Notes under the pieces: generated by a model
Seen by the model: only the letters and a program-made list of their open reading frames with translations
The model's database searches: none
What the model was told of the DNA's origin: nothing
Source: Variovorax sp.
GTDB taxonomy: Bacteria > Pseudomonadota > Gammaproteobacteria > Burkholderiales > Burkholderiaceae_C
DNA: 64,000 nt
NCBI GenBank assembly: GCA_017744935.1
Contig: JAGIAI010000038.1
Location: 1-64,000, forward strand
Direction of reading: 5' to 3'
Shown here: piece by piece, positions 46,053 through 54,697 of the stretch
Layout of the letters: every line of letters starts with the position of its first letter
Numbering within the stretch: position 1 is the first letter of the stretch
Program-made: the position numbers and the translations under genes

Positions 46053-46553
46053 ATGAACCCCAACCGGTCTTGGCGGCCCCTGTCGGCCGCATTGATGATG
46101 CTGGGTGCATTCACCACCGCGCAGGCACTGACCAATCCCCCGATCCGGATGGCGCAGGGCATCGAATACATGTGCGGCGGCAGGACCAGCGAGGAAGCGG
46201 CCTTCATGCAGACCGTTTCGCCGCGCTGGGCGGCCACACTGGAGTTCGGTATCAACCGTGCCGGCCGGAGCGTTCGTTTTCCGTCCGACGTGCACGTCAT
46301 CGTCCGTGAGCGCTACAACGGCCGCGAGGTGATGCAGGCCGATACCGCATCGCCCTACATGCTCGCGCGGCTCGATCCCGGTGCTTATGAGGTCGAGGCG
46401 ACGATGGGCGGCGTCACGCTCACTCAGCCGCTGATCGTTTTCAACGGCGTCGCCGCCAAGGCGGTTTTCATGTGGCCATCGAACGTCGATTTCGCGTCCG
46501 CGATGCACACACCGCGGCCCGAACACCAGGCTGCCGTCAATACGGGCGACTGA
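46053..46553 (+). CDS. Secreted hypothetical protein with beta-rich domain
   Basis: A 166-residue protein of unknown function. The signal peptide (about 1-28, cut near AQA-LT) is followed by IRMAQGIEYMCGGRTSEEAAFM and a beta-rich, carboxypeptidase-regulatory-like segment (about 85-140; VHVIVRERYNGREV, LARLDPGAYEVEATMGG). ATG 46053 follows GAGGA and is preferred to an upstream TTG at 46023. Probably periplasmic. No operon partner is apparent. Confidence 0.75.
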   Translation: MNPNRSWRPLSAALMMLGAFTTAQALTNPPIRMAQGIEYMCGGRTSEEAAFMQTVSPRWAATLEFGINRAGRSVRFPSDVHVIVRERYNGREVMQADTASPYMLARLDPGAYEVEATMGGVTLTQPLIVFNGVAAKAVFMWPSNVDFASAMHTPRPEHQAAVNTGD

Positions 46554-46727
46554 GCCCAACCCGGCGACATCCGCCGGTCAACACCGCGAGGATCTCGCCA
46601 GAACCCAAATCAGGTTCGCGAAAGCAACCTGCATTGAAATAGCGTCGGACAAGGTGGCACACACCTTGAATGTGGAGCAGATCGCTCGCATTTGGTGTGT
46701 CCGGATTTTTCCGCCCTACCAGTCCCG

Positions 46728-47912
46728 ATGCCGCTTCGACCTCTCATCGCCCTTACCACGCTCCTGCATGCGTACATCGGCTTGCGGCTGCTGCCGGCGC
46801 TCGCCGGGAACTGGGCCGGCTGGACCGTACTTCTGGTGATCGCGCTGGTCGTTTCGGCAGCAACCATGCCCCTGCCGTTTGCGGGCAGGCGATCGGGCGC
46901 GCGCCGGATCGGCGACGGGTGGAAGTGGATCGGGCTCCTGAGCATGGGCTGGTTCTCGTCCATGTTCGTGCTCACGATCGTGCGTGATGCAGGCCTGCTG
47001 ATCACCTGGGCGGTGACGCTGGTGTCCGGCTGGGGCATCGACTGGCCGCGCTGGCTGTCGAAGAGTGCCGGCGCGGTGCCGGTGCTTGCGACCGCGATCA
47101 CCACGATCGGCTTTCTCAACGCGCGCCGTACCGCCAGCGTGGTGCACGTCGATGTGCCCATCCGCGATCTGCCCGCCGCACTCGCCGGGTTCACCATCGC
47201 GCAATTGAGCGACATCCACGTGGGCCCGACGATCCGCCGCGGGTACATCCAGCGCATCGTTGCTGCCGTCAACGGCCTCGGCGCCGACATGGTCGCGATC
47301 ACCGGAGATCTTGTTGACGGCACGGTGCCTGAGCTTCGCGATCACATCGCGCCGCTGCAAGGCCTGCGGGCGAAGCACGGCACCTTCGTGGTCACCGGCA
47401 ATCATGAGTACTACGCGGGCGCCCATGCGTGGATTGACGAGTTGCGCCGGCTCGGTCTGCGCGTGCTCCTCAACGAACACGTCGTGCTTCAGACGCGCAG
47501 CGTGAAGGGTGCACAGACCGACGAGGAGGTGCTCGAAAGCGCGCTCGTCGTTGCGGGCGTCACCGACTACACGGCGGTGCATTTCGATGCTGCGCATGCA
47601 AGCGATCCGCAGCAGGCGCTCGATGGCGCGCCGCCGATGGTGCACACACGCGTGCTGCTCGCGCACCAGCCGCGCAGCGCGCCAGCGGCCGCGGAGGCGG
47701 GCTATCAGCTCCAGCTTTCCGGGCACACGCACGGCGGCCAGTTCTTTCCGTGGAATCTCTTCGTGCCGCTGCAGCAGCCCTTCACTGCAGGACTGCACAA
47801 GCTGAAGGAGATGTGGGTCTACACGAGCCGAGGCACCGGCTACTGGGGCCCGCCCAAGCGCATCGGTGCGCCTTCTGAAATCACCTTGCTGCGCCTCGTG
47901 CAGGAAAGCTGA
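46728..47912 (+). CDS. Membrane-anchored metallophosphoesterase (YkuE-like)
   Basis: A 394-residue protein with four hydrophobic segments in the first 140 residues, then a calcineurin-like phosphoesterase domain (about 150-375). Metal ligands are present in SDIHVG, GDLVDG, GNHEYY and GHTHGG. The start ATG 46728 (MPLRPLIA) is chosen because the upstream in-frame codons add a non-hydrophobic leader. The substrate is unknown; B. subtilis YkuE-type relatives act at the envelope. Confidence 0.88.
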   Translation: MPLRPLIALTTLLHAYIGLRLLPALAGNWAGWTVLLVIALVVSAATMPLPFAGRRSGARRIGDGWKWIGLLSMGWFSSMFVLTIVRDAGLLITWAVTLVSGWGIDWPRWLSKSAGAVPVLATAITTIGFLNARRTASVVHVDVPIRDLPAALAGFTIAQLSDIHVGPTIRRGYIQRIVAAVNGLGADMVAITGDLVDGTVPELRDHIAPLQGLRAKHGTFVVTGNHEYYAGAHAWIDELRRLGLRVLLNEHVVLQTRSVKGAQTDEEVLESALVVAGVTDYTAVHFDAAHASDPQQALDGAPPMVHTRVLLAHQPRSAPAAAEAGYQLQLSGHTHGGQFFPWNLFVPLQQPFTAGLHKLKEMWVYTSRGTGYWGPPKRIGAPSEITLLRLVQES

Positions 47913-47919
47913 TCGCGGA

Positions 47920-48345
47920 TCAGGCCGGCTTGACGTTGCGTGCCGACCCAAGCAGCGTGGCGCACAGCGTTTCGGCGCCTTCTTCATCCACCGCAAACAC
48001 TTCCGCCGCGCAGATGGTGAGCAGCTTGCCCGCGCTCACCACACGGCCGCGCGCACGTAGCAGCGCACCGACGGCAGGGGACACCAGTTTGAGCGTCGCG
48101 TCGAGGGTGGCGTTGTGCCAACCCTGGGGCAGCATGCTCCCCGCCGCGGAGACGGCGGCGAAGTCCGCCACCGCGAACACCGGTGTCGCCTGCAATTGAC
48201 CTGGCCTGAAGGTGAAGGCTTCGGCCATGGGCAGTTCGATCTCGACGTCACCGGGGGAAAGCCGGGTGAATCGCAACCCGAGCGTGCGGGCCATGGGCAT
48301 CGCCAGGACGGCGTCTTCGATGTACTGGAGCGGGTTCGCGGTCAT
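47920..48345 (-). CDS. PaaI/DUF4442-type hotdog thioesterase
   Basis: A 141-residue protein of hotdog-fold size. It lacks an obvious acidic catalytic signature, but PMARTLGLRFTRLSPGDVEIELPM followed by AVADFAAVSAAGSM and ATLDATLKLVSPA matches the PaaI/YigI-like pattern. It likely hydrolyses an acyl-CoA. Its ATG overlaps the stop of the MerR gene (ATGA), so it is probably controlled with it. Confidence 0.75.
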   Translation of the reverse strand: MTANPLQYIEDAVLAMPMARTLGLRFTRLSPGDVEIELPMAEAFTFRPGQLQATPVFAVADFAAVSAAGSMLPQGWHNATLDATLKLVSPAVGALLRARGRVVSAGKLLTICAAEVFAVDEEGAETLCATLLGSARNVKPA

Positions 48346-48785
48346 CGGGCTTCCTTTCGCGCGCCGCGCTGTTTCGGGGACTGGGGCCAGGGGCGCGCGG
48401 CGTCATCGCTGCCCTGGTTCCGGTGAGGCTTGCGTTCCTGCTCGCGCAGCCACTTCGCGTGGTCGAGCACCTGGGCTCGCAAGGCCTGCAGCTCGGCAAT
48501 CTGACGGTCTATCGCTCCGGCCCGCTCCTGCAGCGCGTCGACCATCGTGTCGATGCTCAGTCGGCCCGTACGGTAGGCCGGCAGCAATTCGCCGATTGCC
48601 TGCAGTGAGAAGCCGATCCGCCTGGACATCGCAACGAAGACGACTTCGCGGCGCATCGTTTCCGGGTAGTCGCGGTAGCCGGAGGCGGTGCGCGCCGGCA
48701 CCAGGAGGCCCATGCGCTCGTAGTGGCGCAGTGCATGCACCGTCACCCCGGTGCGTTGGGCAAGCTCGGAGATCCGCATGCGCAA
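48342..48785 (-). CDS. MerR-family transcriptional regulator
   Basis: A 147-residue regulator. The N-terminal winged helix (ISELAQRTGVTVHALRHYERMGLL, residues 4-27) is followed by the MerR long helix (about 75-120). It ends in a basic tail rich in Arg/Pro without metal-binding cysteines, so it is not a metal-sensor type. The likely target is the thioesterase gene with which it overlaps and perhaps itself. Confidence 0.9.
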   Translation of the reverse strand: MRMRISELAQRTGVTVHALRHYERMGLLVPARTASGYRDYPETMRREVVFVAMSRRIGFSLQAIGELLPAYRTGRLSIDTMVDALQERAGAIDRQIAELQALRAQVLDHAKWLREQERKPHRNQGSDDAARPWPQSPKQRGARKEAR

Positions 48786-48833
48786 AGGCTAGCAAGCCTC
48801 GCCTTGCGCAAAGCTTTGCGGATGCAACTTTTT

Positions 48834-49322
48834 TCAGGGTGCGGCCGGTGCCGCGAGGCGGCGCTCGTTGGCCGTCGCTTTGGCGTGGATCGGCTTCAGG
48901 CCACGTTGCACGATGCGTGCGCCGGCGCTGCTCAGCTGGCTCATCGCCGCTGCTGTGCGGGCGGCAGACGTGCCGATCGCTTCGGCGTGCGTCACGGCCT
49001 GCGCCTGCGAGGTGCTGGTCGCGAGCGAGAACAGCGCGACGCCGCCGCTGAGCCAATGCTTCACCGCGCGGTTGAAGAGCGCGAATTGCGTGGTGTGTAG
49101 TTGATTGACCATCGCCGCGCCAGCCTCGCTTGCGGCTGCGAGCTTCTCGTGCCCCATGAGCTGGAATTCAGCGACATCGGAATCGCTGGGTGCAAGGCCC
49201 GCCCGGGCGATGCGCTCGGTCCTCATGCGGATCACCGAACTGGACGACAGGAGCATTTCATTGGCGGTGGCCGCAACGTCGGCCCACAGCATCAGGGGAT
49301 TGAAAAAACGGGAGGAAGGCAT
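48834..49322 (-). CDS. Phasin-like polyhydroxyalkanoate granule protein
   Basis: A 162-residue, mostly helical, Ala-rich protein. The pattern NPLMLWADVAATANEMLLSSSSVIRMRTERIA with the following amphipathic helices resembles phasin_2-type proteins that coat PHA granules. Assignment rests on composition and this motif only. It is a single gene with an ATG at 49322. Confidence 0.6.
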   Translation of the reverse strand: MPSSRFFNPLMLWADVAATANEMLLSSSSVIRMRTERIARAGLAPSDSDVAEFQLMGHEKLAAASEAGAAMVNQLHTTQFALFNRAVKHWLSGGVALFSLATSTSQAQAVTHAEAIGTSAARTAAAMSQLSSAGARIVQRGLKPIHAKATANERRLAAPAAP

Positions 49323-49498
49323 AGGACTCGGTGCGCGGAATTCGAGGAAGAACTATAGGCCTTCCAAGCCGCTTTTGCTGCAATGCAGCATCGTCGAAGG
49401 CCGTGTTCATCAATCGGGTACGACGCGGTCTCGAGCGCAATCGCCCGAATAACCCTTTAGGATTGTCAACAAGTGCAAACTCAACGCAGGTTCAATAA

Positions 49499-50077
49499 AT
49501 GAGAAACATGACTTCCTGCGCCAAAGCGATCCTGTGTGTGGGGGGCGTGTTGCTTTCGGCTGCGCTCCATGCCGCGCCGGACGACAGGGCGATGGGCTTT
49601 TACGTCGAAGCAGGCACAACCCCGCAAAGCGGGCGATCGACCGATTCGCTGCAGGTCGGGCTGACCATGCCGTTGGCCGCCAATCGTCTGATGTGGGGCG
49701 GCGACATGAGCTTCTACTGGGACTTCTTCCTGAGCGGCTGGCGGGCACCCAAGCCGAAGCCCAACGCCAACGAGAAGGACAACTACGCCCAGATCGGCGC
49801 CATCGCCAACGTCCGGTATCGCTTCAGTGAAGGTCGGTCGCCCTGGTTCGTCGAGGCCGGCCTCGGCGGCACGCTGATGGACCATCTCTATCGCACCGAG
49901 GACCGCGAGTTCAGCACGGCCTTCCAGTTCACCGAGCAGATCGGTGCTGGCCTGAGCTTCGGCATGCAACGCGAACACGAGGTGTCGGTGCGCATCCAGC
50001 ACTTCTCGAACGGCACCATCAAGGAACCGAATCCGGGCGAAAACTTTGTGCGGGTTCGCTATCTTTATCGCTTCTAA
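49499..50077 (+). CDS. pagL: Lipid A 3-O-deacylase PagL
   Basis: A 192-residue outer-membrane beta-barrel enzyme. The signal peptide ends near LHA-AP (residue 26). The mature part has alternating barrel strands and the C-terminal signature IQHFSNGTIKEPNPGENF holding the catalytic His and Ser and downstream Glu of PagL. The protein ends in an aromatic Phe as outer-membrane proteins do. It removes the 3-O acyl chain of lipid A. Its last 59 bp overlap the convergent DUF4130-like gene. Confidence 0.9.
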   Translation: MRNMTSCAKAILCVGGVLLSAALHAAPDDRAMGFYVEAGTTPQSGRSTDSLQVGLTMPLAANRLMWGGDMSFYWDFFLSGWRAPKPKPNANEKDNYAQIGAIANVRYRFSEGRSPWFVEAGLGGTLMDHLYRTEDREFSTAFQFTEQIGAGLSFGMQREHEVSVRIQHFSNGTIKEPNPGENFVRVRYLYRF

Positions 50078-50762
50078 GTGGGCTCCGCGAGGGTTCGTCG
50101 CCGAACACCTGGTGATAGCACCCGAGCCATTCGCTTTCAGCCGCATCACGATCCAGCCGGCGCTCGCAACGCGCACCCGGTCCGAACTCGAGTGATTCGC
50201 CGCGTCCCCGGACGCAGCTCTCCGGCGTCAGCACGGCCCACCGCGCGTGTGCCATCCGGCGCATGAAGAAAGGCGCGACCGCCTCGACGATGTAGTGGTC
50301 GGGCGCGAACCACGCGATTTGCAGGGGCTCGCCGTCTGCGGTCTGGCGAATGGTCACGAATCGCACCTGCGATTTCATCTTCTGGATGTCGCGACGCACC
50401 GCGCGGGCCATGTGCAGCGCACGAAGACGGTCGTCGTCGTGCGGGTCGCGATGCAGGGCAGGCTCGTGCACCAAGCGCCAGAGCAGCCGGTACAACAGCG
50501 CGAAGCGCGCCGGATCGTGGTGCAGGATCACCATGCTGCACAGGGACAGAAACGAGCGCGGCAACACCAGATTGACGCCGCTCGGCGGCTTCTCGTCGGG
50601 GTCCATCTGGCCGGCGTGCGGCTGGCGATACAGGTCGGGCATCGCGCGCGCATCCCAGTGCGCCTCCTCGGGCGGGACAAGTCCCGCGAGCAGAACGCGG
50701 GCTTCGCGCCGGAATCCCTGCAGATCGGTCTGACTCGCGAGCGTGACGGAGTGCTGCGCCAT
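50019..50762 (-). CDS. DUF4130 (TIGR03915-type) DNA metabolism protein, C-terminally altered
   Basis: A 247-residue protein. Residues about 5-210 match the DUF4130 family (LLYRLLWRLVHEP, DIQKMKSQVRFV, PDHYIVEAVAPFFMRRM, WAVLTPE, LEFGPG). In intact members a conserved basic C-terminal stretch follows YYxxIFNPAR. Here the frame instead leaves after YHQVFGDEP into 30 unrelated polar residues that overlap the 3' end of pagL. Family members act beside a radical SAM protein and UdgX in DNA repair, and neither is here. It is probably a truncated remnant or an altered C-terminus. Confidence 0.7.
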   Translation of the reverse strand: MAQHSVTLASQTDLQGFRREARVLLAGLVPPEEAHWDARAMPDLYRQPHAGQMDPDEKPPSGVNLVLPRSFLSLCSMVILHHDPARFALLYRLLWRLVHEPALHRDPHDDDRLRALHMARAVRRDIQKMKSQVRFVTIRQTADGEPLQIAWFAPDHYIVEAVAPFFMRRMAHARWAVLTPESCVRGRGESLEFGPGARCERRLDRDAAESEWLGCYHQVFGDEPSRSPLRSDKDSEPAQSFRPDSVP

Positions 50763-50852
50763 GCCGTCAAATTAGGGCGCCCCCGCCGACGGCCCTGTAG
50801 GCATACAGGCGCAAAAGGCCGAAGCATGCGCTGGCTTGGCGCATTCGGCATT

Positions 50853-51848
50853 TCAGCCCGAAGACGTCGAAAGCATCCTTCGCAAGCGCCTTGCGTGCAT
50901 CTCCGCGACCACGTAGAACACCAGCGCCACCGCGAGCGGCAGCAGGTAATAGAGCGCACGGTACGCGAGCAACGCGCCGAGGATCTGCGCCTCCGGAAGC
51001 CGGTGCGACAGCAATGCGAGGAACACCGCCTCCAGCACGCCGATCCCGCCCGGCACGTGCGTGATCACGCCCGCCACGGCGGCAACGAGAAGCACCGAAA
51101 GCACGGTCGGGTATTCCACCTGCCGCTGGAGCAGGAACCAGACGATTCCCCCGATCAGCGACCAGTTGACGCCCGACATCGCGAGCTGCAGCAGCGCGAT
51201 GCGCAGTGGCGGCGTGTCGAGCTCGTGGCCGCGGATGTTCCAGGTGTGCTCGCGCGCCGCGGCGCACAGCACGAGGTACGCGATGCCGACCAGCATCAAT
51301 CCCGCGCCGAGGATGCGCAGCCCGCCGCTGTCGATCCGCCAGTCCGGCGGCAGGGTCATCGGCGCGAAGCAGAAAGCCGCGCCGGCCACCACGAAGTAGC
51401 CGAACCAGTTGGTGAGCATGCTGAAACCGAGCACCCGCGTGATCGTGTTCGGCCCGAGGCCGAGCCGCGAGTACAGCCGGTAACGGAAAGCCACGCCGCC
51501 GACCAGCGAGCCGAAGTTCAGGTTGAACGCGTAGCTGATGAAGGTGATGCCCATGACCGGCACGGTGCCCAGACCATGATGGGTCATGCGCCGCCCGAGA
51601 AGGTCGTAGGTGCTGTAGAGCAGGTGGCTGCAGAAGGCCAGCATCGCAGCCGCGAGGATCATCGGCAATGGGATCGCGCGGATCGATGCGAGCACGGTCC
51701 ACCAGTCGATGTGGCGCGCCTGCCGCCAGATCAGCGCCACGACGGCCGCGAAGAAGACCCACGCGGCAATGCGCTTGAGGTGCTCCCAGCGGGTTGACGC
51801 GGCAGGTTCCGCCGGGGCCACGGTGCCGGCTGCCGGTGGGCTGGCCAT
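50853..51848 (-). CDS. YbhN-like UPF0104/lysylphosphatidylglycerol synthase TM-region protein
   Basis: A 331-residue polytopic membrane protein (about seven to eight helices) of the UPF0104 family. Typical segments are NFGSLVGGVAFRYRLYSRLG and VITHVPGGIGVLEAVFLALL. ATG 51848 overlaps the clsB stop (TGATG), so it is the third gene of an operon with the order ybhP-clsB-ybhN known from E. coli. It is membrane-lipid related; no aminoacyl-transferase domain is attached. Confidence 0.88.
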   Translation of the reverse strand: MASPPAAGTVAPAEPAASTRWEHLKRIAAWVFFAAVVALIWRQARHIDWWTVLASIRAIPLPMILAAAMLAFCSHLLYSTYDLLGRRMTHHGLGTVPVMGITFISYAFNLNFGSLVGGVAFRYRLYSRLGLGPNTITRVLGFSMLTNWFGYFVVAGAAFCFAPMTLPPDWRIDSGGLRILGAGLMLVGIAYLVLCAAAREHTWNIRGHELDTPPLRIALLQLAMSGVNWSLIGGIVWFLLQRQVEYPTVLSVLLVAAVAGVITHVPGGIGVLEAVFLALLSHRLPEAQILGALLAYRALYYLLPLAVALVFYVVAEMHARRLRRMLSTSSG

Positions 51849-53086
51849 CACGCCACGTCCGTCTGCGTGGAGCCGCCGCGCGGTCCCTGCTTTCCGAGGG
51901 GTTCGAGACGCGGCACGTGTCGCGGCAGCCATCCGACCCATGCCGGATACCAGCGCAACAGGTGGAAGATGAAAAAGCTGCGCACCAGGCGCCACGCACT
52001 CCATTCGGTGAGATCCGATGTCTGCACCTGCCTGCAACTGTTCTCCATGAGGTCGTGGAGCTTATCCCAGAGCGTCTGGTTGAACGCCCGGCTGCGCACG
52101 ATCACATTCGCCTCGAGGTTCAGCGACAGGCTCAACGGGTCGAGATTGCTCGAACCCACGGTGCTCCACTGGTCATCCGCCAGCGCCACCTTGCCGTGCA
52201 ACGGCCGATCGATGTATTCGTGGATGTGGACACCCGCGTGCAGCAGGTGGTGATAGAGCATGCTCGCCGCCACCTTCACGAACGGCATGTCGGGCTCACC
52301 CTGCAGGATCAGGTGCACCGCCACGCCGCGACGCGCTGCGCGGCGCATTTCCTTGATGAGGCGGTAGCCAGGGAAGAAATAGGCGTTGGCAATCACGATG
52401 CGCTCGCGCGCGCTGCGGATCGCGGCGCGATAGTGCCGCTCGATGTCGTTGGTGTGATGCCGGTTGTCGCGCGTCACGAAGAGCACCTCGGCCGTACCTG
52501 CGGGCTCGATCGCGTGATGGCCCGAGACTTTGAGCCGCCGCCGGAACCAGCTCGCACCCTTGCCGCCGAGCGCTATCTCACGCAGGACGAAATGATGGAT
52601 TTCTTCGACGATCGGCCCCTGGAGCACCACCGCATAGTCCTGCTTGGCCATCGGGCCGAAGTCGAGCAGATGGTCCGCCGAAAAATTGAGGCCGCCGACG
52701 AACGCTGTCGCGCCATCCACAACCACGATCTTGCGGTGCATGCGGCGGAAGTAGTTCAGGCGCTTTCCGAAGAACCGCTTGCCCGGATCGAATACCCGGA
52801 CCCGCACGCCCGCCGAGGTGAGCCCTTCGATGAAAGCGGATGAAAGCGACGGCGAGCCGAAGCCGTCGATCATCACGTCGACCCTCACGCCTCGCACTGC
52901 CGCCTCGCGCAACGCGGCGTGCAGCTCCTGTCCGACCTTGTCTTCGAACAGGATGAAGGTCTCGATGACCACTTCTCGTCGCGCCTCGCGGATGGCCTGG
53001 AAGACGCGCGGATAGTACTGCTCGCCGTTCTCGAGCAACTCGACCCGATTGCCGTCGACCCAGTGCGGATTCTTCGATGCGCTCAC
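51848..53086 (-). CDS. clsB: Cardiolipin synthase B-type phospholipase D protein
   Basis: A 412-residue protein with two HKD motifs: MHRKIVVVDGATAFVGGLN (about residue 122) and LHGKVALADDQWSTVGSSNLD (about 300). These are the two halves of the PLD active site. It joins two phospholipids to form cardiolipin at the inner membrane. GTG 53086 overlaps the stop of the upstream endonuclease-family gene (GTGA). The long in-frame extension upstream to 53617 is the shadow of that gene. Confidence 0.93.
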   Translation of the reverse strand: MSASKNPHWVDGNRVELLENGEQYYPRVFQAIREARREVVIETFILFEDKVGQELHAALREAAVRGVRVDVMIDGFGSPSLSSAFIEGLTSAGVRVRVFDPGKRFFGKRLNYFRRMHRKIVVVDGATAFVGGLNFSADHLLDFGPMAKQDYAVVLQGPIVEEIHHFVLREIALGGKGASWFRRRLKVSGHHAIEPAGTAEVLFVTRDNRHHTNDIERHYRAAIRSARERIVIANAYFFPGYRLIKEMRRAARRGVAVHLILQGEPDMPFVKVAASMLYHHLLHAGVHIHEYIDRPLHGKVALADDQWSTVGSSNLDPLSLSLNLEANVIVRSRAFNQTLWDKLHDLMENSCRQVQTSDLTEWSAWRLVRSFFIFHLLRWYPAWVGWLPRHVPRLEPLGKQGPRGGSTQTDVA

Positions 53087-53868
53087 AGCTCGATCTCCGC
53101 CACCAGCGGCGCGTGGTCCGACAGATGCGACCACGGCCTGCGGGGAAGCACCACCGGCGCGTGCACCGCCGCGTTGCGCACGTAGATGCGGTCCAGCGGC
53201 AGCATCGGGAAGCGCGCCGGAAACGTCCTGGCCGCGCTGCCGTGGGCCTGGACGAAGACCTCCCGCAGCGCCGCACCTTGTTCGAGGATGGCGTGCGCCT
53301 TGCCACGCCAGTCGTTGAAGTCGCCGGCCACGATCAACGGAGCGTCCCCGGGCACTTCGTCGCGTACGATGTGACACAGCAGTTCCAACTGCTGCTGCCG
53401 ATGATTCTCGGCCAGCCCCAGGTGCGTGCAGATCACATGCACGTCCACCGGCCGCGCGGGCAGCCGAAGCACGCAGTGAAGCAGGCCGCGCTTCTCGGGC
53501 CCGAGAACGGAGACATCGTGGTTGCGGTAGTGGACGATCGGGAACTTCGACAGCACTGCGTTGCCGTGATGGCCCTTCGGATAGACCGCATTGCGTCCGT
53601 AGGCGAACTGCGGCCACATCGTGTCGGCAAGGAACTCGTAGTGCGGCGCCTCCGGCCAGTTGTCGATCTTGCGCGAATGCCGCGAGTGCGTGCCGAGCAC
53701 TTCCTGCAGGAACACGACGTCCGCGCCCACGGTACGGACAGCTTCGCGCAACTCGGGAAGGATGAACTTGCGATTCAGCGCCGTGAAGCCCTTGTGGGTG
53801 TTCACGGTCATCACCTTCAGCGACGTCGGCTGGGCCGTCATGGCTTCTGCGGGGGACGAGAGCTTCAC
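53083..53868 (-). CDS. Endonuclease/exonuclease/phosphatase family protein (YbhP-like)
   Basis: A 261-residue EEP-fold protein. Conserved active-site segments are TVNTHKGF (Asn), FLQEVLG (Glu), THLGLAE (His), AGDFNDW (Asp/Asn) and LSDHAPLVAEI (Asp/His). E. coli ybhP stands in the same order before clsB and ybhN. The true substrate is unknown; a phosphodiester in lipid or nucleic acid is possible. M10 may be the actual start. Confidence 0.9.
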   Translation of the reverse strand: MKLSSPAEAMTAQPTSLKVMTVNTHKGFTALNRKFILPELREAVRTVGADVVFLQEVLGTHSRHSRKIDNWPEAPHYEFLADTMWPQFAYGRNAVYPKGHHGNAVLSKFPIVHYRNHDVSVLGPEKRGLLHCVLRLPARPVDVHVICTHLGLAENHRQQQLELLCHIVRDEVPGDAPLIVAGDFNDWRGKAHAILEQGAALREVFVQAHGSAARTFPARFPMLPLDRIYVRNAAVHAPVVLPRRPWSHLSDHAPLVAEIEL

Positions 53869-53953
53869 GGCATTAGTTGTAAGACGCGCCGCTCAGCCGT
53901 GCTGTAGGAGCGCGCCACGTTCTTTCAAGGTCGAAGCCGCCAGGTGAATGTGG

Positions 53954-53985
53954 AAAAGCCCGCGGCGCTTGCGCGTGGCGGGCTT
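53954..53985 (-). terminator. Terminator of the Spy-like gene
   Basis: AAGCCCGC / GCGGGCTT with an internal GC-rich loop. On the minus strand the stem is followed by TTTTCC, 22 bp after the stop of the gene at 54007. Confidence 0.75.
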
Positions 53986-54006
53986 CGTGCGTGGACTGTC
54001 GAGCGC

Positions 54007-54561
54007 TTAGCTCTTGGCGGGCGCAGCCGGGTGATGCGGATGCGGCCGGCCTTCGCGGTCGCCGGGGCCGAAGCGGCGCATCGACTCGGCATCGAAGGTC
54101 TTCTGCTGTTCAGGCGTCAGGCCCGCGTAGAAGGAACGCGTCGCATCGGCGCGCTTGGAGAACATCGCGCTGCGTTCGGCGCGGTGCTTTTCCATCAGGT
54201 CGAGGCGTTGCGGCGTCGTCAGCTTGGCGAACTCGTCGCGGTTCATGCGCGGCCCGGGAGGCGGCGCCGGAGGCATTTGCTGGGCTTCTGCAAACGAGTT
54301 CCATGCGCCTTCCTGCGCCGGGGTGAGCTTGAGCTTCTCCTTGAGCGCGGCGAGGTGCTGCGCATGGCGTTGCTTCATCTGCTCGAAGCGCTGTGCGCGG
54401 TCTTCCCGCCCGCGAGGATCCTTGGCCGGCGCTTGCGCGGCGGACTGGCCCTGGGCGGAGGGCGCAGCGGGTGAGGTCGCCGGCGCTTGCGCGAAGGCGC
54501 CCGAGGCTACCGTGGCAGCCAGCAATCCGGCACAGAGAAGGCTTTTGCGAGACGTGATCAT
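54007..54561 (-). CDS. Spy/CpxP-like periplasmic LTXXQ protein
   Basis: A 184-residue protein with a signal peptide (about 1-24, AFA-QA) and an Ala/Pro/Gln-rich linker. Helices follow carrying LTPAQEGAW, LTTPQRLDLM and LTPEQQKTFD, the LTXXQ motif of Spy and CpxP. The tail is His/Pro-rich (RPHPHHPAAP). These proteins are ATP-independent chaperones or stress sensors of the periplasm. Monocistronic, with its own terminator. Confidence 0.88.
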   Translation of the reverse strand: MITSRKSLLCAGLLAATVASGAFAQAPATSPAAPSAQGQSAAQAPAKDPRGREDRAQRFEQMKQRHAQHLAALKEKLKLTPAQEGAWNSFAEAQQMPPAPPPGPRMNRDEFAKLTTPQRLDLMEKHRAERSAMFSKRADATRSFYAGLTPEQQKTFDAESMRRFGPGDREGRPHPHHPAAPAKS

Positions 54562-54697
54562 GAGAGTGCTTCCTTTCCGAAGAAGCCTGCCGCCGAGGGG
54601 CAGCAGGTGAGGGAAAGTGTGGCGGCCCCATGTTTCCGCCGAGTGATGCGAGGGTTAGCGCGCGTAAAGATAGATGAAGGCGCTCACAGCGGCACCG

